Positions 1 through 5,604 of a stretch of 11,476 bases of DNA are shown piece by piece; the first letter of the stretch is position 1; each line of letters begins with the position of its first letter. Source of the DNA: Actinomycetota bacterium (GTDB taxonomy: Bacteria > Actinomycetota > Thermoleophilia > Solirubrobacterales > Thermoleophilaceae). The position numbers and the translations under genes were made by a program. The stretch covers positions 1 to 11,476 of the forward strand of contig VAWV01000185.1 of NCBI GenBank assembly GCA_005883295.1, read 5' to 3'. The notes under the pieces were generated by a model. The model was not told the origin of the DNA and made no database searches. It saw nothing but the letters and a program-made list of their open reading frames with translations.

Positions 1-19
1 GCTTCTCCCGATCCACGAT

Positions 20-74
20 GCGCCGAAGCTACGGCGCGGCGCGTGACAGCGGGGTTACGAGCGTAAAAAGCTCG
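20..74 (-). terminator. Possible hairpins downstream of the polyamine operon
   Basis: Two small inverted repeats lie just past the acylphosphatase stop codon on the minus strand. One is a 5-bp stem (CGAGC at 58-62 with GCTCG at 70-74, 7-nt loop). The other is a GC-only 6-bp stem (GCGCCG at 20-25 with CGGCGC at 32-37, 6-nt loop). Neither is followed by a U-tract in the minus-strand transcript, so they are not canonical intrinsic terminators. They are offered only as the best termination candidates after this operon, since U-less hairpins are often proposed as terminators in actinobacteria. In DNA this rich in GC, short stems arise easily by chance. Confidence 0.3.
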
Positions 75-80
75 CGAAAA

Positions 81-365
81 TCAGCGCACCCGAAAGCCCT
101 CGAGGTCCGTGGGCTCCTCCTCGGCGACCTCCACGTCGCGCACCTCGGCCTGCGGCGGCCCGGAGCGGCAGAACTCGATCAACGCCTCCACGTCGGCGGG
201 CGGCCCCTCGAACAGCGCCTCCACGGCGCCGTCCGCGCGGTTCTCCACCCACCCGGCCACGCCCCGCTGCTCGGCCTCCCCGCGGACGGAGTCGCGGAAA
301 AACACGCCCTGCACGTCGCCCCGGACGACCACTCGCCGCCGCACCTTCGACTCGTTCCCGCTCAC
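81..365 (-). CDS. acyP: Acylphosphatase
   Basis: This 94-residue protein matches the acylphosphatase family (about 90 residues), small cytoplasmic enzymes that hydrolyse carboxyl-phosphate bonds such as those in acetyl phosphate or carbamoyl phosphate. The signature VRGDVQGVFFR (residues 14-24) supplies the catalytic arginine (Arg24) within the phosphate-binding loop, and GWVENRADGAVEA (38-50) supplies the catalytic asparagine (Asn42). The frame remains open upstream to an ATG at 401, but the GTG at 365 is preferred. It overlaps the agmatinase stop in a GTGA junction, as expected of translational coupling, and gives the normal family length. It is the last gene of the speA-speB-acyP operon. 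Its link to polyamine metabolism is not obvious, and it may simply be carried along. The family call is firm; the physiological substrate is unknown. Confidence 0.93.
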   Translation of the reverse strand: MSGNESKVRRRVVVRGDVQGVFFRDSVRGEAEQRGVAGWVENRADGAVEALFEGPPADVEALIEFCRSGPPQAEVRDVEVAEEEPTDLEGFRVR

Positions 366-1321
366 CGCGACGCCACCGTCGACAGGGCCAGGAACTCCCA
401 CGCCACGTTCGCGGCGAGCAGAGCAGTGGGCTGCCCGGGGCCGTCGTAGGGCGGGGAGACCTCGACCACGTTGAAGCCGCGAAACCGCATCCCCGCGAGC
501 GAGCGTACGAAACCGATCGCCTCGAAGGACGTCAGCCCCCCGACCTCAGGCGTGCCCGTCCCGGGCGCGAACGCCGGATCAACCACATCGACGTCGAGGC
601 CGAGCACCGCGGGCCCGTCGCCCACCCGCTCGCGCACCCGCGCGCCAAACCCCGCCGGCCCCAGCGCCCGCAGCTCGGCGTCGACCACCACCTCGTATCC
701 GAGCGAACGGGCAGCGTCGAGGTCCCCGCGGTCGTACAGCGGACCGCGCATGCCCGCCAGGATGGACCGCTCGGGCGCGACGACCCCCTCCTCAGCGGCG
801 CGCCGGAAGACCGTCCCGTGGAAGAAACGCTCGCCGTAGTACTGGTCCCACGTGTCCGCGTGGGCGTCGAGCACCACAGCCGCGACCGGTCCCCCCGCCG
901 CCTCCGCGTGGGCACGCAGCTCGCCGAGCGCCACGAAGTGGTCTCCGCCGAGCACGATCGGGACGACGCCCGCGGCCAGCAGCGGACGAAGACCCTCGGC
1001 CACCTGGACCGCAGTGCGCTCCGCGTTTCCCGGCGTCACATCGAGATCGCCGTAGTCGACGACCGAGCGCCCGGCGAACACGTCCACCTCGAGAACCGGA
1101 TGCCACGGGCGGAGCAGCGACGACGCCGAGCGGATCGCCTCCGGGCCGAAGCGGGCGCCGGGCCTGAAGCTCGTGGCCGTGTCGAAGGGCACGCCGACGG
1201 CGGCGACCTCCACCCCCGCCGGCGAGCGCACATGCGGACAGCGCGCGAACGTTCGAACGCCCGAGTAGCGAGGCGCCGCCGAGGCGTCCGGTGGGCCGTA
1301 TCCGCCCGCCGGCGACGTCAT
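362..1321 (-). CDS. speB: Agmatinase (ureohydrolase family)
   Basis: This 319-residue protein is a manganese-dependent ureohydrolase of the arginase/agmatinase family. The binuclear Mn ligands are all visible: GGDH (His128), DAHAD (Asp152, His154, Asp156) and LDVDVVDP (Asp243, Asp245). The late family motif VVEVSPPYD is at residues 285-293. Agmatinase converts agmatine to putrescine and urea in the cytoplasm. Sequence alone does not exclude guanidinobutyrase or a related ureohydrolase. The substrate is inferred from the gene directly upstream, an Orn/Lys/Arg decarboxylase whose TGA stop overlaps this ATG in an ATGA junction. Arginine decarboxylase plus agmatinase is the standard two-step route to putrescine. 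The protein begins with about 25 low-complexity residues before the fold starts. It is complete, with no frameshift or missing ligand. Confidence 0.92.
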   Translation of the reverse strand: MTSPAGGYGPPDASAAPRYSGVRTFARCPHVRSPAGVEVAAVGVPFDTATSFRPGARFGPEAIRSASSLLRPWHPVLEVDVFAGRSVVDYGDLDVTPGNAERTAVQVAEGLRPLLAAGVVPIVLGGDHFVALGELRAHAEAAGGPVAAVVLDAHADTWDQYYGERFFHGTVFRRAAEEGVVAPERSILAGMRGPLYDRGDLDAARSLGYEVVVDAELRALGPAGFGARVRERVGDGPAVLGLDVDVVDPAFAPGTGTPEVGGLTSFEAIGFVRSLAGMRFRGFNVVEVSPPYDGPGQPTALLAANVAWEFLALSTVASR

Positions 1322-2838
1322 TCCGCGACCACTCGCACGGTCCGCAGCTTTCGATCGCTCGCCCCGCGCAGGCTCCCGCCCTGCTCCAGGGCGCGCTGCA
1401 CGTAGTCGAGCGTCTCGGCGGTGAGCCGCTCGCCCGGCAGCACGTTCGGGACCCCCGGCGGGTAGGCCGCCAGCGACTCGGCGGCCACGCGCCCGACTGC
1501 GCGCTCCGCCGGCACCACCTCCTGCGGGCCAAGGAACGCCTCACGCGGCCCCATCGCCAGCTCGCCCCACGGCGGCGGCGGTGCGAACGCCTCGTGCTCG
1601 CGGGGACCGGCCGCGTGGAGTTGATCCACCGCACGCCGAAGCGCCTCGACCAGCCGCGCTCCCTGAGCGGCCACCCGCTCCCCCATCCCGAACACGGCGA
1701 CCATCACGTTCTCCCCGAACAGCTCGAGGTTGATGTCGCCGAGCTCGCGGAGCATCGGAGCCACCTGATAGCCGGTGGCGCCGGTGCCGCGCACGTCGAT
1801 CGCGAGGCGAAGCGGGTCGTAGTCGTGCACGCCGCGCCGCCCCACCAGCCGCTCGTCGAGCACGTCGAGCCCGCGCACCTCGCGGACCGCGGCACGGATG
1901 GCCGCCATCGCCTCGATCGCCTCCTCGAGGAGCTCGCGGCCCTGCACCGCGATGTAGCGGCGCTGAGCGTCCAGGGACCCGAGCAGGAGCGAGCTCGGGC
2001 TGGTGGACTCGACGAGCGTCACGGCCCGGTCGACCACCTCCGGATCGATCCCCACCGGCTCGCGGGCAACGTGCAGCATGGCCGACTGCGTGAGGCTCCC
2101 CACGATCTTGTGGGTGCTCGAGATCACGAGATCGGCGCCGGCGGACAGCGCGTGCTCGGGCAGCCGCTCGTGGAACGCCAGGTGCGCGCCCCAGGCCTCG
2201 TCCACCACCAGCGGCACATCGTGTGCGTGGGCGACCTCGGCCAGACCACGCACGTCGGCGACCGCGCCGAAGTACGTTGGCGAGACAGCGGTCGCTCCCA
2301 CCACCCCGTCCGTGTCCCGAAGCGCGGCGTCGAGCGCTTCCGGGGTGAGGCAGTGGGCGATCCCCAGCTCCGGGTCGATCTCGGGCGCCACGAACGTCGG
2401 CCTGAGCCCCGACAGGATGACGCCGTCGATCGTGCTCGAGTGCGCGTTCCGCTGCACCACGATGGCCTCGCCGAGGTGCGCGAGGGTCAGCGCCGCTGCG
2501 TGGTTGCCCTGCGACGCCCCGTTGATCAGGAACCAGGTGCGGCCCGCGCCCCAGGCCTCCGCTGCGAGCTCCTGGGCGCGCTGGAAGGGCGTCGGCTCGG
2601 GGCCCACGTCGATGCCCGGCGTGAGCGCGGGGATGTCAAGGGCGAGCGCCCGCTTGCCGATGGCATCCACCAGCGCCGGATCCGCGCCCGGTCCGCCCTT
2701 GTGGCCCGGTACGTGGAAGCGTCCAGGGTCGCGGTCTGCGTAGGCCCGGAGCGCGTCGAGATAGGGCGTCTCGCTCTGCCCCAGTGCCGCGGCGCCGGCG
2801 GCACGGTCCGCCGCCACCGGGGTCGAGGGGTCCGTCAT
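1318..2838 (-). CDS. speA: Arginine decarboxylase (Orn/Lys/Arg decarboxylase family, PLP)
   Basis: This 506-residue protein is a fold-type I PLP enzyme of the bacterial Orn/Lys/Arg decarboxylase family, in the short form of about 490 residues seen in Gram-positive bacteria. Landmarks are FHVPGHKGG (41-49), NGASQGNHAA (106-115), VVDEAWGAH (211-219, with the cofactor-ring Asp213), STHKIVGSLTQ (241-251, with the Schiff-base Lys244) and the C-terminal YPPGVPNVLPGE (459-470). Arginine is inferred as substrate because agmatinase follows in the same operon, so the product would be agmatine. Lysine or ornithine decarboxylation cannot be excluded from motifs. The ATG at 2838 has no Shine-Dalgarno sequence but a TANNNT box 7 nt upstream, consistent with a leaderless mRNA. 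It is first in a coupled three-gene operon and diverges from the mntR-like gene. Residues 10-20 are alanine-rich and precede the conserved fold. Confidence 0.9.
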   Translation of the reverse strand: MTDPSTPVAADRAAGAAALGQSETPYLDALRAYADRDPGRFHVPGHKGGPGADPALVDAIGKRALALDIPALTPGIDVGPEPTPFQRAQELAAEAWGAGRTWFLINGASQGNHAAALTLAHLGEAIVVQRNAHSSTIDGVILSGLRPTFVAPEIDPELGIAHCLTPEALDAALRDTDGVVGATAVSPTYFGAVADVRGLAEVAHAHDVPLVVDEAWGAHLAFHERLPEHALSAGADLVISSTHKIVGSLTQSAMLHVAREPVGIDPEVVDRAVTLVESTSPSSLLLGSLDAQRRYIAVQGRELLEEAIEAMAAIRAAVREVRGLDVLDERLVGRRGVHDYDPLRLAIDVRGTGATGYQVAPMLRELGDINLELFGENVMVAVFGMGERVAAQGARLVEALRRAVDQLHAAGPREHEAFAPPPPWGELAMGPREAFLGPQEVVPAERAVGRVAAESLAAYPPGVPNVLPGERLTAETLDYVQRALEQGGSLRGASDRKLRTVRVVAE

Positions 2839-2845
2839 AGCGCCG

Positions 2846-2851
2846 AGTCTA
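2846..2851 (-). promoter_or_regulatory. Putative -10 box of the speA operon (leaderless spacing)
   Basis: On the minus strand TAGACT fits the actinobacterial TANNNT -10 pattern and ends 7 nt before the A of the speA ATG, the spacing expected if transcription starts at the start codon. No Shine-Dalgarno sequence lies in the preceding 20 nt. No good -35 can be placed at 17 nt; TTGAAC at 2893-2898 is too far upstream for this box. This is inferred from pattern only. Confidence 0.4.
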
Positions 2852-2896
2852 AGAGCGGGACTGGGCTAAAGGTCTTTCGGTCTAAGGTCGAAGTTC

Positions 2897-2918
2897 AAAG
2901 TTAGGCATGCCATAATTT
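2897..2918. promoter_or_regulatory. Candidate MntR operator, palindrome in the speA/mntR divergent region
   Basis: A 22-bp imperfect palindrome centred between 2907 and 2908 has a perfect 8-bp core GGCATGCC (2904-2911) and AAA/TTT ends (2897-2899 with 2916-2918). Eight of eleven base pairs are symmetric. It covers the likely -10 box of the mntR-like gene, 13 nt before its start codon, the position expected of an autorepression site. DtxR/MntR-family proteins bind palindromes of about this size as dimers. Assignment to this regulator is inference from position and symmetry. The site lies about 59 bp upstream of speA, so an effect on the polyamine operon is possible but not shown. Confidence 0.5.
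2911..2916 (+). promoter_or_regulatory. Putative -10 box of mntR-mntH
   Basis: CATAAT is one base from the TATAAT consensus and stands out in GC-rich DNA. TCGAAG at 2888-2893, 17 nt upstream, is a poor -35 match (3 of 6). Transcription would start near 2923, leaving a leader of only about 7 nt before the ATG at 2931. The region upstream of that ATG has only a weak GGAAG as ribosome site. The box sits inside the palindrome at 2897-2918. Confidence 0.45.
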
Positions 2919-2930
2919 CGGCCGGAAGCC

Positions 2931-3614
2931 ATGCCGCTCGAGCCCAAGACACCCGCTCCAACAGTCGCCGTCGAGGATTACGCGAAGGCGATCTACGCCC
3001 TGTCGCACGACGGGCGCGACGCGGTGGCCACCACCGCCCTGGCCGAGCGCCTGGACGTGACGCCCGCCTCCGCCTCGGCGATGGTCAAGCGGCTCGACGA
3101 GATGGGCCTCGCGCGCCACGCGCCATACCACGGCGTCGAGCTCACCGATCGCGGCCTCCAGCTGGCGCTCGAGGTCATCCGCCACCATCGCCTGCTCGAG
3201 CTGTACCTGGCCGAGTCGCTCGGCGTGCCCTGGGACCGGGTGCACGACGAAGCGGAGGTCCTCGAGCACGTGCTCTCCGAGGAGCTAGAGGAGCTGATAG
3301 CGGTGAAGCTCGGCGATCCCGAGCGCGATCCCCACGGCGATCCGATCCCGAGCCGCGACCTCGAGATCGTCGAGCTGCCGACCGATACGCTCGCCTCGCT
3401 CGAGCCCGGCGCCCGCGGTCGCTTCGTGCGCATCTCCGATAGCGACCCCCACATGCTTCGCTACCTCGCGGAGCGTGGAATCGCGCCGGGCGCCGATTTC
3501 GAGATCGTCGACAAGCAGCCGTTCGGCGGGCCGTCTTTCGCCCGCTTCGGGGACGCTGTGCATGTCCTGGGCGGCGAGCTGGCCAGCAGGATGCGCGTGG
3601 AGGTGGAGCGATGA
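2931..3614 (+). CDS. mntR: DtxR-family metal-dependent repressor, MntR-like
   Basis: This 227-residue protein has the full DtxR/IdeR layout: an N-terminal winged helix (about 12-75, recognition region near 42-58), a dimerisation and metal-binding domain (about 76-145, with DPHGDPIPS at 133-141) and a C-terminal SH3-like/FeoA domain (about 150-226). The residues that tell manganese from iron regulators are MntR-like. Asp16 (VEDYAKAIY) stands where DtxR has Met10, and Glu109 in AEVLEH stands where DtxR has Cys102. His86, Glu112 and His113 match the other MntR ligands. Lys19 occupies the place of Bacillus MntR Glu11, so the site is not identical. The stop codon overlaps the mntH start in an ATGA junction, which strongly supports control of Mn2+ uptake. 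The expected role is to repress its own operon when Mn2+ is plentiful, probably through the palindrome over its promoter. Confidence 0.9.
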   Translation: MPLEPKTPAPTVAVEDYAKAIYALSHDGRDAVATTALAERLDVTPASASAMVKRLDEMGLARHAPYHGVELTDRGLQLALEVIRHHRLLELYLAESLGVPWDRVHDEAEVLEHVLSEELEELIAVKLGDPERDPHGDPIPSRDLEIVELPTDTLASLEPGARGRFVRISDSDPHMLRYLAERGIAPGADFEIVDKQPFGGPSFARFGDAVHVLGGELASRMRVEVER

Positions 3615-4849
3615 AGCCTCCGCCTCCGATCGGGACCGATACCGGCGCCATCGCCCTCCGCGGGCCGAGCTACCTGCAGCAGCTGGAGCGCCGCGGCCGG
3701 CTGCGGCGGACGCTGCCCCTCCTCGGGCCGGCGTTCGTGGCGGCGATCGCATACGTCGACCCCGGCAACTTCGCCACCAACATCGCGGGTGGCGCGGCGC
3801 ACGGCTACCTCCTCCTGTGGGTGATCCTGCTGGCGAACCTGATCGGGATGCTCGTACAGAACCTGTCCGCCAAGGTGGGCATCGCGACGGGCCGGAACCT
3901 CCCCGAGCTCTGCCGCGAGCACCTCCCGGCGCCGGCGTCGTGGAGCCTCTGGGTGCAGGCCGAGCTGATCGCAATGGCCACCGACCTCGCCGAGTTCATC
4001 GGCGCCGCGCTCGCGCTGAACCTGCTCTTCGGGGTGCCCCTGTTCGTCGCGGGTCTGATGACCGCCGTGGTCGCCTTCGCGATCCTCGGCCTCCAGCAGC
4101 GCGGCTACCGCAAGTTCGAGCTCGCGATCGCCGGGCTCATGGGCGTGATCCTGCTCGGCTTCGTCTACGACGCGCTTCACATCGACGGCAATGCGAGCGC
4201 GATCGCGAGCGGTTTCATCCCCGGCTTCGACGGCAAGGACAGCGTGCTGCTCGCGGTCGGCATCCTCGGCGCCACCGTGATGCCGCACGTGATCTACCTC
4301 CATTCCGCCCTCACCCAGAACCGGATCGAGCCGCGCGACATGTCGGAGCGCAAGCGGCTGCTCCGCTTCCAGCGGATCGACGTGACGATCGCGATGGGGC
4401 TCGCGGGCATCATCAACATGGCGATGCTGGTGATCGCCGCGTCGGCCTTCCACGACAAGGGCCTCTCGCACGTGAACACGATCCAGGGCGCGCACAGCCA
4501 CTTCCAGACGTTGCTAGGCGGCGGGGCTGCGCTCGCCTTCGCGCTCGCGCTGCTCGCGTCCGGCTTCGCCAGCTCCAGCGTAGGCACCTACGCGGGCCAG
4601 GTGGTCATGCAGGGATTCATCCGCCGCCGCATCCCGTTATTCCTGCGCCGGGCGATCACCATGGCGCCGGCCCTGGTCGTGATCGCGATCGGCCTCGATC
4701 CCTCGCGGGCTCTGGTGCTGAGCCAGGTCGTGCTGTCGTTCGGCATCCCGTTCGCCAACCGCCGGCTGACCACGGTCGTGGCCATGGCGGTCGCGTCCCT
4801 GGTGGTGGGGCTCAACGTGTTCCTGCTCGGCCAGACGTTCTTCGGCTAA
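3611..4849 (+). CDS. mntH: NRAMP-family Mn2+/H+ symporter MntH, with a shortened TM10-TM11 region
   Basis: This 412-residue inner-membrane protein is an NRAMP divalent metal transporter. The helix-1 metal motif DPGNFATN (50-57, with Asp50 and Asn53), the helix-3 motif AELIAMATDLAEFIGAA (117-133) and the helix-6 motif GATVMPHVIYLHSALTQ (220-236, with Met224 and His226) are intact. The Met in helix 6 marks transition-metal rather than Mg2+ or Al3+ relatives. It imports Mn2+, possibly also Fe2+, driven by protons. Its ATG overlaps the stop of the MntR-like regulator, so the two genes are coupled. One oddity stands out: after SQVVLSFGIPFA (371-382) the sequence jumps straight to NRRLTT. E. coli MntH, as I recall it, has about 18 more residues there, covering the end of helix 10 and the following loop. 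The frame is unbroken, so this is either a real in-frame deletion or an assembly error. The usual length is restored only by a longer N-terminus. Confidence 0.93.
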   Translation: MKPPPPIGTDTGAIALRGPSYLQQLERRGRLRRTLPLLGPAFVAAIAYVDPGNFATNIAGGAAHGYLLLWVILLANLIGMLVQNLSAKVGIATGRNLPELCREHLPAPASWSLWVQAELIAMATDLAEFIGAALALNLLFGVPLFVAGLMTAVVAFAILGLQQRGYRKFELAIAGLMGVILLGFVYDALHIDGNASAIASGFIPGFDGKDSVLLAVGILGATVMPHVIYLHSALTQNRIEPRDMSERKRLLRFQRIDVTIAMGLAGIINMAMLVIAASAFHDKGLSHVNTIQGAHSHFQTLLGGGAALAFALALLASGFASSSVGTYAGQVVMQGFIRRRIPLFLRRAITMAPALVVIAIGLDPSRALVLSQVVLSFGIPFANRRLTTVVAMAVASLVVGLNVFLLGQTFFG

Positions 4850-4873
4850 GCGCTGCGGGTAGATAGCGGAGAC

Positions 4874-5137
4874 GTGCCTGGTTTGACCGCAGCCGTGCTT
4901 CTGCTGGTCCTGGTCGCAGCCGTGGTCGGCGGCGCGCTGGCGGTCGGCGCGCCGGTCTTCGCGATACCGATCGTGTTCGTGATCCTGGTGCTGTGGGGCG
5001 GGGCGCGGCTCGCAACGAGGCGGCAGCGTCCGGGCATCGGCGAGGAGGACGTCCGCGGCGAGCGAGTGGAGTTCGACGAGCGCGATCGCCGGACGCTGAC
5101 CCCGCCGCAGGCGACGCCACCGGCGCGGGGTCGCTAG
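4874..5137 (+). CDS. Small two-helix membrane protein, function unknown
   Basis: This 87-residue protein is not recognised. Residues about 4-24 and 27-43 form two hydrophobic helices separated by a short GA-P turn. A basic stretch follows (ARLATRRQR, 44-52), then a charged, proline-ending cytoplasmic-type tail (EEDVRGERVEFDERDRR, 57-73; TPPQATPP, 76-83). The positive charges after the second helix suggest a hairpin with both ends in the cytoplasm. Codon use has high third-position GC like its neighbours, which supports real coding. It starts with GTG, 24 nt after the mntH stop. GGAG at 4868-4871 is a possible ribosome site but unusually close (2 nt). Being last in the mntR-mntH cluster, it may be co-transcribed, but nothing in its sequence shows a metal role. 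Its TAG stop shares the 4-nt CTAG with the stop of the convergent gene. Confidence 0.72.
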   Translation: MPGLTAAVLLLVLVAAVVGGALAVGAPVFAIPIVFVILVLWGGARLATRRQRPGIGEEDVRGERVEFDERDRRTLTPPQATPPARGR

Positions 5138-5577
5138 CCGAGGACGAGCTCGACCGCCTCCTCAGGGTCGCTCGCCGCGACGATCCCGTCCACCGGCCGG
5201 CCCGCCCGGGACAGCTCCCAGGTGCCGAGGCCCACCACCCGCTTGCCGGCGCGCTTCGCGAGCGCGATCTCCGACAGGGTCCCCCACTCCCCGCCCACCG
5301 CGATCAGCGCGTCGGCCGCCCGCACGACGAGCGCGTTGCGCGCCTCGCCCAGGCCCGTGGGCACCGCTACGTCCACGTACGGGTTCGCCTCAGCGCGGTC
5401 TAGGCCCGGAAGGATGCCGACCGTCGTGCCGCCGCCCTCCTTGGCTCCGCGGCAGGCCGCCTCCATGACCCCGCCGCGGCCGCCGCAGACCACCACGGCG
5501 CCGCGCGCGGCCAGAGTCCGGCCCACGTGCTCGGCCGCCTCGAGGTCAGCAGGCGGAGCCTCGCCCGAGCCCGCCAC
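5134..5577 (-). CDS. TIGR00725/LOG-like Rossmann-fold protein (start uncertain)
   Basis: This gene encodes a SLOG-superfamily nucleotide-binding protein of the TIGR00725 type, related to LOG proteins and molybdenum-cofactor carrier-like proteins. Motifs are CGGRGGVMEA (31-40), the VGILPG turn (53-58), GEARN (77-81) and the phosphate-binding GGEWGTLSE (95-103). The substrate is unknown, and older 'lysine decarboxylase' labels for LOG relatives should not be transferred. The GTG at 5577 is the first conventional start, but it would cut off the first beta strand. In-frame codons before it read TAQRPYIA and run into VAGSGE, the usual family N-terminus. The frame extends back only to a CTG at 5604, the codon directly after the leuS TAG and in the same frame, which would give 156 residues. 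No clear ribosome site precedes either candidate. It is probably co-transcribed with leuS and meets the plus-strand membrane gene in a shared CTAG. Confidence 0.85.
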   Translation of the reverse strand: MAGSGEAPPADLEAAEHVGRTLAARGAVVVCGGRGGVMEAACRGAKEGGGTTVGILPGLDRAEANPYVDVAVPTGLGEARNALVVRAADALIAVGGEWGTLSEIALAKRAGKRVVGLGTWELSRAGRPVDGIVAASDPEEAVELVLG

Positions 5578-5604
5578 AGCGATGTAGGGACGCTGCGCGG
5601 TCAG

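Noticed and set aside
366..401. Upstream ATG start for the acylphosphatase
   Set aside because: It would add 12 residues deep inside the agmatinase gene. The GTG at 365 gives the usual length and a GTGA coupling overlap.
1291..2904. 537-codon open frame on the plus strand
   Set aside because: It is antisense to the decarboxylase gene, is rich in His, Arg and Gly with no recognisable motif, and arises from high third-position GC in the real gene.
3461..4501. 346-codon open frame on the minus strand
   Set aside because: It is antisense to mntR and mntH, both firmly identified, and its product is a shadow rich in Asp, Glu, His and Arg.
5134..5577. Lysine decarboxylase function for the LOG-like protein
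   Set aside because: This is a historical mislabel of the Rossmann-fold family, and no PLP site is present. The real amino-acid decarboxylase of the window is at 1318-2838.
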